A stretch of DNA of 64,000 nt from Diprion similis (lineage: Eukaryota; Arthropoda; Insecta; Hymenoptera; Diprionidae): the NCBI RefSeq assembly GCF_021155765.1, contig NC_060114.1, positions 21,248,501-21,312,500 of the forward strand. The letters are read 5' to 3'. Below, piece after piece: positions 34,586 through 45,443 of this stretch; the first letter of the stretch is position 1; every line of letters starts with the position of its first letter. The notes beneath the pieces were generated by a model. The model ran no database searches. It was not told where the DNA came from and saw only the letters and a list, made by a program, of their open reading frames with translations. The position numbers and the translations under genes are program-made.

Positions 34586-37500
34586 TCATCTGGACGCTTT
34601 CGTTCTCGATGTCGCCAGGGTTTTGCTTCTTTGCGTACGGGTTTCACGTTTAGTCGGTTCTGTCGGTGTACCAACACCCGATGCTGAAATGCCACTTGTA
34701 GCATTCGAAGTTTTCACATTCGATGATGTGTTTCCGTTCAATCCAGACCTGGATCTCAAAATTCTAGCTGAACTTCTCATTCTACATGTTTTCGTATTAC
34801 TTTTACTTGGCATTTCAATCATCGCCTGTTCCTCGAGGTCTGAAGTCGGAATTAGGTCTGAAGTATTTGACTGCAAGCTCTCCTCTCCCATCAAATTGGA
34901 ACTTTCGATTTCAGACTGTGAATCGTTCACTTCGTCCATCTTAAACGCTGAAACACAATTTGTTTTATCCTGCTGACTCTTGCTCCTTATTCTAGCTGAG
35001 CTTCTGAACTTCGTCTTCCTGTCATCGAGGTCGCATCCTTCCGTTTTTGAATCGTACACTTCATCCGTTGATGGGACGACATCCGGATCATTTAAATCTC
35101 TCTTCTGTTTAATGTCACTGCTCTGAGATCGAGACCTCGGAGCTCTAGCGGAAGACCTCAATCTCTCTTTGTGCCGACTGTGCTCAAGCATCGCAGGCCT
35201 GATGTCCATTTCACCATTGCTCTGATCTGAGTCTGTTTCGGATTCATCTGCAAACTGAAGTCTTACTCTCGATTTTTTAACAATGGACAGAGTCTCCTCG
35301 TACAGATTTATCACCAGTGGTTCGTTATTCTTCTCATTTTCAAAACTGTATTGGCACTTCTCCCTTGAAGCAGAACCAAGCATCGATGATCCTTCGTTAG
35401 TGGAATGTAAATGTGGCGCATTGGTAACGATGCATTCTGACACGTTTTCGATTCCAATGTGTGTGTTCTTCAAGGAGCTCGCAAGCTTCTCCACATCATC
35501 AGATTTCGCGATTGACAAGGGAGAATTTTTCGGAGAATTCTCGGCATTACACAGGTACTTAATATCTGGAGATTCGATCTTTAATTCTGAAACAGCTCTC
35601 TGCTGTTTTACTAGTTCGATGATCCGTTCGTTTTTGTCTAAGCCATGCAACCCCGTTTCATCGAGAATTTCACTTAGTTGCTTGGAAATGCTTGGGAACA
35701 GGAAAGCGGTCAGATTAATTATTCGGACAAACGTTTTCTCATCTTTAATTGACAAGTAAGAATTTTTTCGATAATTTTTATTGCCGGATCGGTGCCCAAA
35801 TTCTAAGAATCCAGTATTAAAGTCATCGTTCCTTCTTTTCTGTTTAGCAAGTTCAATTAACCGCTCGATCATCTCTACTTCACTCAATTTTGGTTCGGCA
35901 AGAATTTGAGCTACTTGCTCGGAAAAGTGCGCAGATAGCAAAGTTGCGATGCTGTTTATCCATGAACTCCTTTTTTCATTCGTACTTTCCTCCGTATATC
36001 CTGGGTAAGATCCTGTGCTTGTGTTCGGATTGCCGATATCAGAAGCGGAGTCTAAATACTTTTCCAAATTTTTCCTCCTTACAGATTTAGGGAACGCGTG
36101 ATCGCCAGATGCTTGAGGTCCCTGTCTTGACGATTTGGGTGATTGAGACACATCCTCGTACTCGTCAAGGTCGATGCTTACTTTGGTCAACTTCAGCAAA
36201 GGTGGAGTTTTGTTGCGACGTATTGTTCTCGGTTTTCTAACACATGGCTTCATTGCCGGAGTGGTGATTTTCGAGGTTTCGATATTGCTGCTGGTGCAGA
36301 TGTATTTGTTCACATCGATGCTGCCTGGGTCAGGTACTGTGAACTCTGTAAATGAAAAGGGAAAATTGGACGAATAGAAAGGTGAAACTCGCATGAAATT
36401 ACAACATAATACAGAGAATTTAATATACTCACTACCAAAGTCAGCAGCATCTTGAAACCTGTTGCAGAACTGATATTCGAACACCATTTCTTTGGCAGAT
36501 ACGTAAATGGGGTGACTTTGGAGATGAAATCTTTCGCAAATATCAACAGCTTCCAAAGCGACGCTGATTCCATTCTGTTTATCATCGGAGTCCAATTCTC
36601 TTATAAACCGACTGAAGTTGATAAGAAATAGAACATACTCGACTGCGTTGTAGTAGCACTTCCAAGGATGCCGTTTCACCCTGTTACTCTCCGGTACGTT
36701 TTGCCAAGCAAATGTCTCGGGATGTTTCGACCACAGCATCTTTCTTTGCAGCGTGAAAGCCCCACTGAAATGGGACATGGCTTCCTTGAGGTATCCCTGC
36801 AAAAAGTAGAGCTGTGCCCTGATACGCGTACTGGCGAGTACAAGATTCTGGTAATAAACGCTGCTGCATTTGTAGCAGAGACAGTTTTTATGCTCCAAAA
36901 ATTGTGGTTGTTTAAAAACCGTCTTCCTGAATACAGGTGACGAATCGTTAACGCGAGAATCTCTGCAGCCTGGTTCATTCAGCCCCATCGTCTGGGTCTC
37001 AGGATTATTTGTGTTCTGGGATTCCGTGATGTGTTCAATGTCAAGAATGTACTCCAAGCCTTGCAGTTTGACAAGACAATCGTCTAGGTGCATGCGCGAG
37101 AGGTCGATGAAGCATAAATTTTTAAGACACTCTGCGACACGCAGCGTAAGCCCCGAGGACTGAGCTAACTTTAGTCGATTAGTAAGGTGGGATGAAATCT
37201 CCTTGAACGACAACACGCTGTTCATACTCAGCGACAGATCCGCTGTACACGTGAGAAGAATCTCAGAAGTGTATAACTGCTTTTTCTTAGCTCCCACTGC
37301 GAGATAAAAAAAAATTGGTAAGAATATTTTAGCTGAAAATCGTAACTGAAATTAGGAGATATAGTCACCCCTGGGTTGTGGCGAATATTCCATTAGAACC
37401 AAGAAGGAATACAAGCATTTGACGAGATAGATCATGTGTTTTTTGCTCCTAGTATCGTTTGAGCAGAATGGATAATTCTGCAGAGCGGTTTTCATGCTCA

Positions 37501-40500
37501 ATAAAAAAAGCTGAATATTTTTGAGAGGGTGGACGGTCGGAAGCGCCACAGTTCTGTCCAAAAGTTTGGCCCCATCTTCGTGCTGAAAATAAAATGATGA
37601 AAAAAACGGTATTAACAGATTGAAAGCAAATAAAAAGGGGCATTTGGAAGCTGTGTAATACCTTGCCAATTTCAAAGTAAAATTTCGACAAACCAAGGCA
37701 AAAAAATGCGATAGCGTCGTTACTTTCAGTATCAGAGGAGGTTTGTAGTTCTGTCATCAATTTGTTCGCAGTTCTAATCCAGTCGCTGTCGATAGTCCTC
37801 AGGGAAATACTTCGCCCGACCACTGTGTATTGCAAAATTATTAACTATAATCTTACAAACGATATGCTTTTCTTTGCCAAAGTGTGCGCCGTTTTTAACT
37901 GGTTATTTAACGGACGACGAAGAAGCTTACCCTGAAGACAAGTGCTTGCATCTTTCAAGTTAGAAGCAAGTTTGTAAGCCAGATTCCACGCTTTACTCTC
38001 CAACATTGAAAAGTGATGCAATCGACAGAATTCCCCAGCAATCACCAGGGTGCGCAACATCATGAGCGAATGCCATTCTCCAATATGGTTATTCTACGAA
38101 GAGTAGCAGTCGATACCATTATTGATATTACTACTAGTGTCAGTATTGTTGCGGCAGTTTTTCAAACTCTATACTTTGTGAAAGTGAAATCATTTGAAGC
38201 AGTCAACTTACAACATTGTTTTCAATGCAAAGGCTCCAATTGTTCAAGGCCTGGTGTAAGTTGGCGAAAAGCTGAGAATCCTCTCCAATGTTGATCTTAG
38301 TGTACGCAGGCACAACGTTGTCACTGTTGCTGGGCTCTCCCTCGGGAGATGCTGATTTGGAGGCGCACAGTGCAAACTTAGTTGTTCGCATTTCAGCTTT
38401 TGTATGATCTATAATATTGTGCAGATTAACTACAAAAGTGTAAAAGTCAAAACTGGCGGCAGTCGCAAGGTGTAAATTGCTGGTGATTTTGTCTTCTTTC
38501 AGCTTTACGATCGCCCGCTTCAAGTACTCGGCAAAATTCTGGTCATACTGATATTGGAGCATGTGGTATCCCAGCATTTGAACTCCTTGAGCGTAGACCA
38601 GTCCCTCAGAATTGAGAATTTCCAACTCGTCGAGCGTGGCCTGCATAGAGAGGGACAAATTGCACCGTCCCTCTTGCAAGCCCCTCAATTCCTGAATACA
38701 AAGTTCATTCAGATCGTAATCGTCCAGCTTCACTTTAATCCCAATAGTGGAAATAGCGTCACTGTCTTCTCGCAGACAAGCGAGCATGGTCATTGATAAG
38801 ATGTCCGATGACGTTGCACAAGCGTGCTTTATGCTCGCCCACATGCGGAATGCTTTGCTGTCGGCATCGCGGTAACTCAGTAGGCCATTCAAGGCGCACA
38901 GCGTCAATGCTTCTCTGTAACTTCCATGATTATAGTGAACGCTACTGAGCCTGTGGAGGACATAGGACAGAGGATTCTTCATGGATAGCAAGATGTTTGA
39001 CGATTTGAGCCCCTCAAATTTTACAATAGCAGAGCACAGAAGGGAGAAGAGGTACACGCTCTCTTCATACGCCACTTTGTGACAGCTTACGCTCAGGTTG
39101 TAGATATGTATCGCGCAATTATTCCAGAGAGCAGACCATTGTGCGCATTTACACAACTTCATTTCGAATATTGTCGCGAGAGTTTCTTCGAGAAGTTCTT
39201 GCACGCACGGAAATATACTACTGAGCAAATCATTGGCAGGTATTTTGGAGAGGGTAGCCAAACACTTCATGCTGACCACAGTGACCGTATGCGTAGTCGT
39301 CCGCATTACACAATTATTCTCACGACACACTTCGCAACTGTTTGACCAGCTCGAGTTTAAAACAGTAAACATGAGATGTATTACGCCAAGAATTTCCTGC
39401 AGCGATGTAGCCTTTAAAAATTCAAGATTGTTAGCGGCAATATAACGCTCCCAGTGCACCAATACAGGCTGTACAATAAAGCCTATCATCCGCATATTTA
39501 ATGCGGCTGCCTTGCTGTCGTGATAAATCTGAGTAATTTTAAGAGTTTCATTTCTTAGTTTTGAAAGTTTCCAATGCGATAACTTCATCGAGTCATTTAT
39601 AGACTCTAACAGTATCATTCCCATGTGTCTATAGAGTGAAAGGCAAAAGCATAGTTCCGGATCTCTGCTGAAAATGGTTTCAACGATTGAACAGCTACCC
39701 GCTAAGACCGTGGGAGCATTTTTCACCCGCGTTGAGGTAATGGCAGCAACGGTAGTTGAATTTATGAAACGTAGAATGTCTTGGTAAACGTCGTACTTTT
39801 CTTCGTCTGTCAGACTTACATCGATCTTAGATAGAAAGCTCTTTATAATACTACGATGGTTCTGATTAGTAGTATTGTGTTTACACTGTCCGAGTAGAAT
39901 ATCAAGATTTGTTAGGTAGCGAATCGTTCTGCACAAGACGAACATGGTACGCTCCTTAACTATAACTTCCAGTACCCTCAACTCGTTACTTATTAAATCT
40001 AACAACAGCTTGTGTTTGGCTTTATCGAGTTTGCAGGGTGTTTTAGTTCCGGTTAATTTTTCTGCAGCATCACGCCACAAACCGGCAATTTTTGGGTACA
40101 TGTCTAATTGCTGAGGGGTCAAGCCGTTAACGATGTTTCCAGGAAAAGACCATACTATGATATTCATAGCCTCGTGATACAACTGCATGATGATTAGTAT
40201 TCGAGCGACGTGATACAGGCTAGAGAAGTACTTTATAAAATCTGGTATTTCTGTCAAGGAAGAGCATAGCTTGTCTGCTATTTTAAAAAGTCTTTTCCCA
40301 TTTTGGATATCTGTAGATTGCAAGCGTGCTGCTGAGTGTGACAGACATAGCAGAGCTTTGAAGATGAATCTGTTCATTTTTGGATGAAGATCCCATTCTA
40401 ATAGTTTCTGAAAAAGAAGGAAAAAAATAGATGAGATAGCTCCAGTTATCTTATTCGTGTCGATTAACAGATAAATTTGGAATAACATTTTAGGCAAGCA

Positions 40501-40691
40501 CTATGCTAGTATATCAAATTATGCTAGATACAATTAAGCAGTTTTCTTAATCTTGACCACTTTTCAACCCAAATTCTGCACATCGCATGACATGCGATTT
40601 CTACAAGTACCTTTACTTCGCTTGCAACGCTTTCCAATTTGTCAGCCAGAATCGAGTTGATCCATTTTTCAATCTTTCCTTGATGTTCCAT
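34586..40691 (-). CDS. Separase N-terminal-like protein without a protease domain (Three-rows-like)
   Basis: Seven coding exons: 40691-40611, 40407-38212, 38093-37931, 37822-37662, 37582-37369, 37296-36433 and 36345-34586. They sum to 5439 nt (1812 aa) with all phases matching. The first 1300 residues are helix-rich repeat sequence of TPR/HEAT character. Near residue 1077 a CLCYKC segment precedes YYQNLVLASTRIRAQLYFLQ and resembles the Cys-x-x-Cys plus helix at a similar position in animal separase. After about residue 1230 the protein is disordered and Ser/Arg-rich, with three RSSAR boxes (about residues 1623, 1676 and 1751), and then stops. No His/Cys catalytic dyad or C50 domain is present. 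In Drosophila separase is split into Three rows (helical part) and Sse (protease), and this gene fits the first half. The start codon at 40691 lies just after an acceptor and is the least certain part. Confidence 0.72.
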
Positions 40692-41175
40692 TGTTTTCTG
40701 TAACAATTTTAGGAAACAATGACAGATACCTAAACAAAAGTGCATCAAGTTTTTTTCGTTTTTTGTTTTATCAAAAATAATTCGTAAACGTGGGCTTGCG
40801 AAATGACAAAAAAAAAAATACTTAATGTCTCCATCGAATTGTAACAGAGTCCGCATGTTTAACCGATAACCTAAATATAATGTCCGTTTCAAAGATGTGT
40901 TAAAAATATGCCGCCTTTACTTACAGCCTAGATATTATGTTATTGGTATGCACCGACAATATACCATAAGTGCATTACGAGGTAGTTACTAATTTAGTAA
41001 CCAGCACGTTAATTTTGAAATAAATAATGACGATAAACAGTCCAAACTGACAACAAATTCAAACTACGGCGCGGCCATTTTTGTTTACGAAAAACTGAGC
41101 TAACTGAGCGGGAATGGATGGAATCGATGGAAGGATAGAAGAATGGAGAATTCCATAAGGCAGCGATATAATTTT

Positions 41176-41256
41176 CCGTATACGATATTCAGCGCCACCT
41201 ACGGGTCTGAGCTCAAACTAAATACTCCCCACCTCTTGATTTTGCGCCAAATTCAT
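41176..41256 (-). repeat. ~80-bp dispersed repeat, copy 1 (inverted relative to 51820-51893)
   Basis: Read in reverse complement this copy begins GAATTTGGCGCAAAATCAAG and AGGTGGGGAG, and ends AGGTGGCGCTGAATATCGTA. The copy at 51820-51893 reads GAATTTAGCGCCAAATCAAG, AGGTGCGGGG and GCTGCGCTAAATGTCGTA. The two align along their whole length without large gaps. No terminal repeats or coding capacity. Confidence 0.75.
41191..41200 (-). promoter_or_regulatory. CTCF-like word AGGTGGCGCT upstream of the separase-like gene
   Basis: AGCGCCACCT on the plus strand matches the fly CTCF core AGGTGGCGC exactly on the minus strand. It lies about 500 bp upstream of the start codon. Binding is inferred from consensus only. 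Confidence 0.4.
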
Positions 41257-42781
41257 ATCAATTCATGAGAAGGCAAGTGAAGCGTTGACTTCAATGCGAA
41301 GTCAGTGCGATATCTAAAATTGATGTTTTATGTCGGTTTTATTCCCTTTTTTTGGGTTAATTTTATTCAATGATAATCAATCGGAGGCTAATTATTGAAA
41401 GTGATTTTCCTTCATTATAGACTTAACTTTTACGCGATATAGTATGTAATTTAGAATGTGAACTGACCACAGTATCATTTACTAATAAATAAGCCACTAT
41501 TATCAGTCGGAGCGAGCTGCGCGTGGCGTCTGAGCATAAGCAGATGTTCAGCAAATTGCCGCCGCGAGCCCCGTCAGGCGTAAATTTGAATACCACGAAC
41601 CGTAAGGTGTGTACAATAGCGTTTTCCGGTTAAAATATTTCGATAACAGCGAAATCAATAAAGTAGGGAATTATTACACAGCGCAAGTATGATGAGCTGC
41701 AAAATCTAATTACTTGAGGTGCGTTCTGATAACAGCTTCAAGTGTTCAAGACATTGTTGTATCTTTATTTAATACGTAAAAGTAAAAACGGACAAATGAT
41801 GTTTTGGTGTGTGAACGGCCATCAATAACTTCCTATTGGCGGATTCGACTTAGAGTACTATTAAAGGTGCGCATTGAGTGCGGTTTGCCCAGTTTTCTGT
41901 CTTTCAATAAGTTAGAAACCAGAGAATCTGCATTTAGTACGGACTCTTTTGAGCTGAATTCTCCATATGTAAACCGTGCCTGCAGTAGGCATATCGATAT
42001 TCAGCATGGCGCTACGTTTGAAAACTTGATGGAGCATGCAACCGAACAATTTGAATGTCGTTGAATGCGTACAAACGTTTTGGGCAATTCAAAGTATGAC
42101 GTGAATAGAAAGAAAGTTACATAGAATATGCTTTTAGACATGTGGTTAGGTGACCAGAATTCTTTTGAATTATAAAACTGGAGTCTTATACCTATATATG
42201 CGTGATAAAAGTCGTATATTTTGTATTTGGATTTTATTACTTGCGTACTGTTTGTTTTTTGTTTTTTCATTAAAAATCTAGTTGTTGGAATGCAACTCTA
42301 CACATGTGGTGGGTATAATATGTAAAACTACATACTATAGTATTTGTTATAATGTATATGTATATAATATTATTATGCCTTACGTAATCTTGTCACGTAT
42401 TCAGCCTAATATTTGTATGTACCATTTATGTATCTATGTATAATATGTATACTATAATTCGTAATAATACAATGACGACTTAAATATATTTTGATAGTTA
42501 TGACTGAACTCGTGACGGTTACACAGCAGTGCAGTTTATATCGTTATTGTACCAAATATTTGCGTACACGTTAGTCCATAATTAATTGAATTCAATATTC
42601 TTTTCATTCATCACCACGTAACTTCAATATTCACTCAAATATGATCATCTATTTACAAATATACAGAACTTGATTCAATTCCGATAAAATCATACGATTT
42701 TCAACATTCGTACGCATTTCTTGAATTTGTTCACGTGTATCGAAAATTTTGTCGGCACTACTTTATACATATTACAATATC

Positions 42782-42785
<4 letters not shown>

Positions 42786-42814
<29 letters not shown>
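42786..42814. repeat. (AT)n microsatellite
   Basis: About 14 AT units followed by further AT-rich sequence to about 42835 in intergenic DNA. Confidence 0.9.
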
Positions 42815-42818
<4 letters not shown>

Positions 42819-45362
42819 TTATATTATATATATATTTTTGCTTTTTGTTAAATTTCATCCGGAAATAAGTCGTGACTTACACAGTGTACGGTGATAATGT
42901 TTAGTCAAAAAATACTATACTATAAGTAATTATTTTAATAATCGGGGGAACGAATAAATGTGCCGAAATGTGATAGATGCAGTCCTAGATATAATGTGAA
43001 CGACAATAACGTAGAACTTTAAAAAAATCTCTGATGCGCGGTATGAAACTTCGTACTAACGATTTCACGCAGTTCACGACGACTCACAACTCAGCTCGAT
43101 CACTTCCTGTACACATAAATTTACATAATCGAGATTTGAGTTACAAAGACTCTCAACAAGTCTCTGTCAAGGAAAAATAGTTAGATAGATTGACGTTTGA
43201 GTGGCGATAGGTTTGACTTTTTTTTCGTACAAAAATAAAAGCAGCTTAGGGAAAAATTTCTTACACTGGACTGGGCGCTGGAAACATATCTGTAGTTTTG
43301 TGTCGAACACCATTAAAAATCTAACTTTTCATTAGATTTAAGAAATTTTCTATAGAATCTAGATTGTTTCATATTATACAAGGGTTCACAGTAAATGAAC
43401 CGTTAATTCTGCCTATCGACTAAGAAAATCGATATATTAACAAAACTTAAACCAATTGTAGCAAGATCGCATGACAATTGAATAGAATTGTGGGGGTCCA
43501 TTCGTCTATTAATTATACTCTAAATGGCAAGAGTTTTTCAATTAGAGAGAAACAAAAACACAAACGTCGTAATTCGGGTGCATTAAAAACAAGGGTAGAG
43601 AATGAACCGTTATATGCGCATTGTGACAACGGTATTTGGTAAGAAGCAAAAACAAGAAATCGCACGTGACGTCAAAGTGTACGTAAGTTTGATTAGCAGG
43701 ATATTGCAGAGTAAATGAATGTGTCGACACTTGACGCAATTATGAACTCTCGCTAAAGGAACTGTTGAATAAATGAAATATCGTTTGTTTCATATTTTTA
43801 CTTTGTTTTTTTTTTTATATCTTTTCTTTCTTTTCTTCTTCCAAATTGTTCTTTGTTGATAAATAAACGACATCGTATATTTACTTACAGCTACTAATTA
43901 TGATTTAAAACGAATAATAAAAGAACATTAAGTAGTGAAAAATATAATTTACCTACTAACTAACGTTTGCAGTATCTACTTACTGTGTATAATGATTATT
44001 ACAGTTTATAAATTACATAAGTTTAGGAAGGGGGAAAACCCAAGTGACAATTTATAAAGTGATTTTCAATGAATGCGAATTTGTCACATCCGTATAATAT
44101 ACTCGACGAAAGCGGTATAAATCTCTTCATTAACGAATAAGGCTTGTTTTTGTAATAGATGAAAATTAATTACGCCAGCGATACGCGTTCGCGTCTATGA
44201 AGCAAAGACAAAAATTAAAAACATGTTTGCCTTCAGTTTCGTAAAATAACACAAAAATTTCAATCACCTCGAAAGCGAAAAAAATTCTCGTGTTTTTACA
44301 AAATGTGTCACATGTAAAAGAAATGAAAAAAAAAAAAAAAAAAACAAAAAGAAAATCGGAAAAACGCGACTGAACGGTATAAGAAAGCGCGCTTCCGGTA
44401 TCCAAACTCCCCCAGGTTTACGTAGGTTAAGAAAAAAAAACGAAAAAAAAAAAGAAATAATAATAATCGATAAATAGTAATAACAGTAATAAGTTTTTGC
44501 GAGTAAAAATTACTCGGCTATCACCGGATCGGCGCACATGTTTAATGTACTTTTAGCATAGTAAAATCGCTGCCAAAATACACGTTTTGACTGGATAAAA
44601 ATTCCAACGTAAAATCCACTGAATTTTTCTGATCTCGAATGGTATTCAGTGTATAATAGTAGCTAAGCAAATGACTTTTTTCGTGCACAACATGTCTTCT
44701 GATTTTTTTTTTTTTTTTTATTCTTCTTATTTTGACTTTACGGTTTCTTTCAAATCAGGATGCATGTTCTCCTGGACATGTTTCTTGTCTTCGTCATTCG
44801 TTAGGAGCAAAGGGTATAGTTAATCGATAACTATGGTTCTGAAAGACATTTTTCAAAATACACGGGTTATTCACAGCGCAGAGTTCAATGTCTCGATTAT
44901 CAGATTACTGCTTTTCTAAAATGTATTCTGCTAATATTCACGACGTGTAAGTGAATTGTCACATTTCCCCAAAGAATGAATTCCAGTAAACATGAGGAAT
45001 TTGCACGGCATTTGATATTTTATTCATGTAACGGAGCAGTGAGAAATGGTGCATCGTGGATCGTGACTTTTGCCTGATTATAACTAAAATAAAAAAAAAA
45101 AAAAAAAAACACCATCAGATCGCTACGACAATACTGCATTGTAAAAGGAGTCACCCAAGAAGTAGTAGTTTTTTGAACATAGTCTTTTTCAAGGCCTGCC
45201 TCTCAATTTTCTGAAGAGCTAAGCTTAGGCTGACGTGGCAAAGTTTGATTATTTGCAATACTTGTCGCGTCGTAATATAAAATCAAACTAATAAATAAAT
45301 AAATAAGAAATCTGAACCCAGTTTCATTACTTGGGACGCAAACTCTTTCCTCGGCGAACTGA

Positions 45363-45368
45363 TTTATT
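45363..45368 (-). promoter_or_regulatory. AATAAA polyadenylation signal for RSBN1
   Basis: TTTATT on the plus strand reads AATAAA on the RSBN1 strand, about 75 nt after the stop codon. Other AT-rich candidates lie further downstream, so a longer 3' UTR is possible. Confidence 0.45.
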
Positions 45369-45443
45369 TCAAAACGAGTTTGGCCGAAAAAAGCAGCCCG
45401 CTTGGGTTATCGACTTTCATAAATTTCTTTAATTACACCGAGC

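Larger units (their letters stand above)
40692..45443. other. Separase-like promoter region, intergenic DNA and RSBN1 3' UTR
   Basis: The left end (about 40700-41110) holds the 5' end of the minus-strand separase-like gene. The element 41176-41256 includes AGCGCCACCT. A short GC-rich patch at 41510-41590 lacks an open frame; it might be a non-coding first exon, but I cannot support that. From 42300 the DNA is very AT-rich with AT and A/T homopolymer runs. The RSBN1 3' UTR starts at 45443 and may be short (signal at 45363). No other gene is supported. Confidence 0.5.

Noticed and set aside
41510-41600. GC-rich patch as a possible gene start or non-coding RNA exon
   Set aside because: No open frame, and only a weak downstream donor. 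It cannot be supported without transcript data.
42780-42835. AT-rich run as a possible replication origin or matrix attachment site
   Set aside because: It is a simple AT microsatellite, and nothing else in the sequence supports a specific function.
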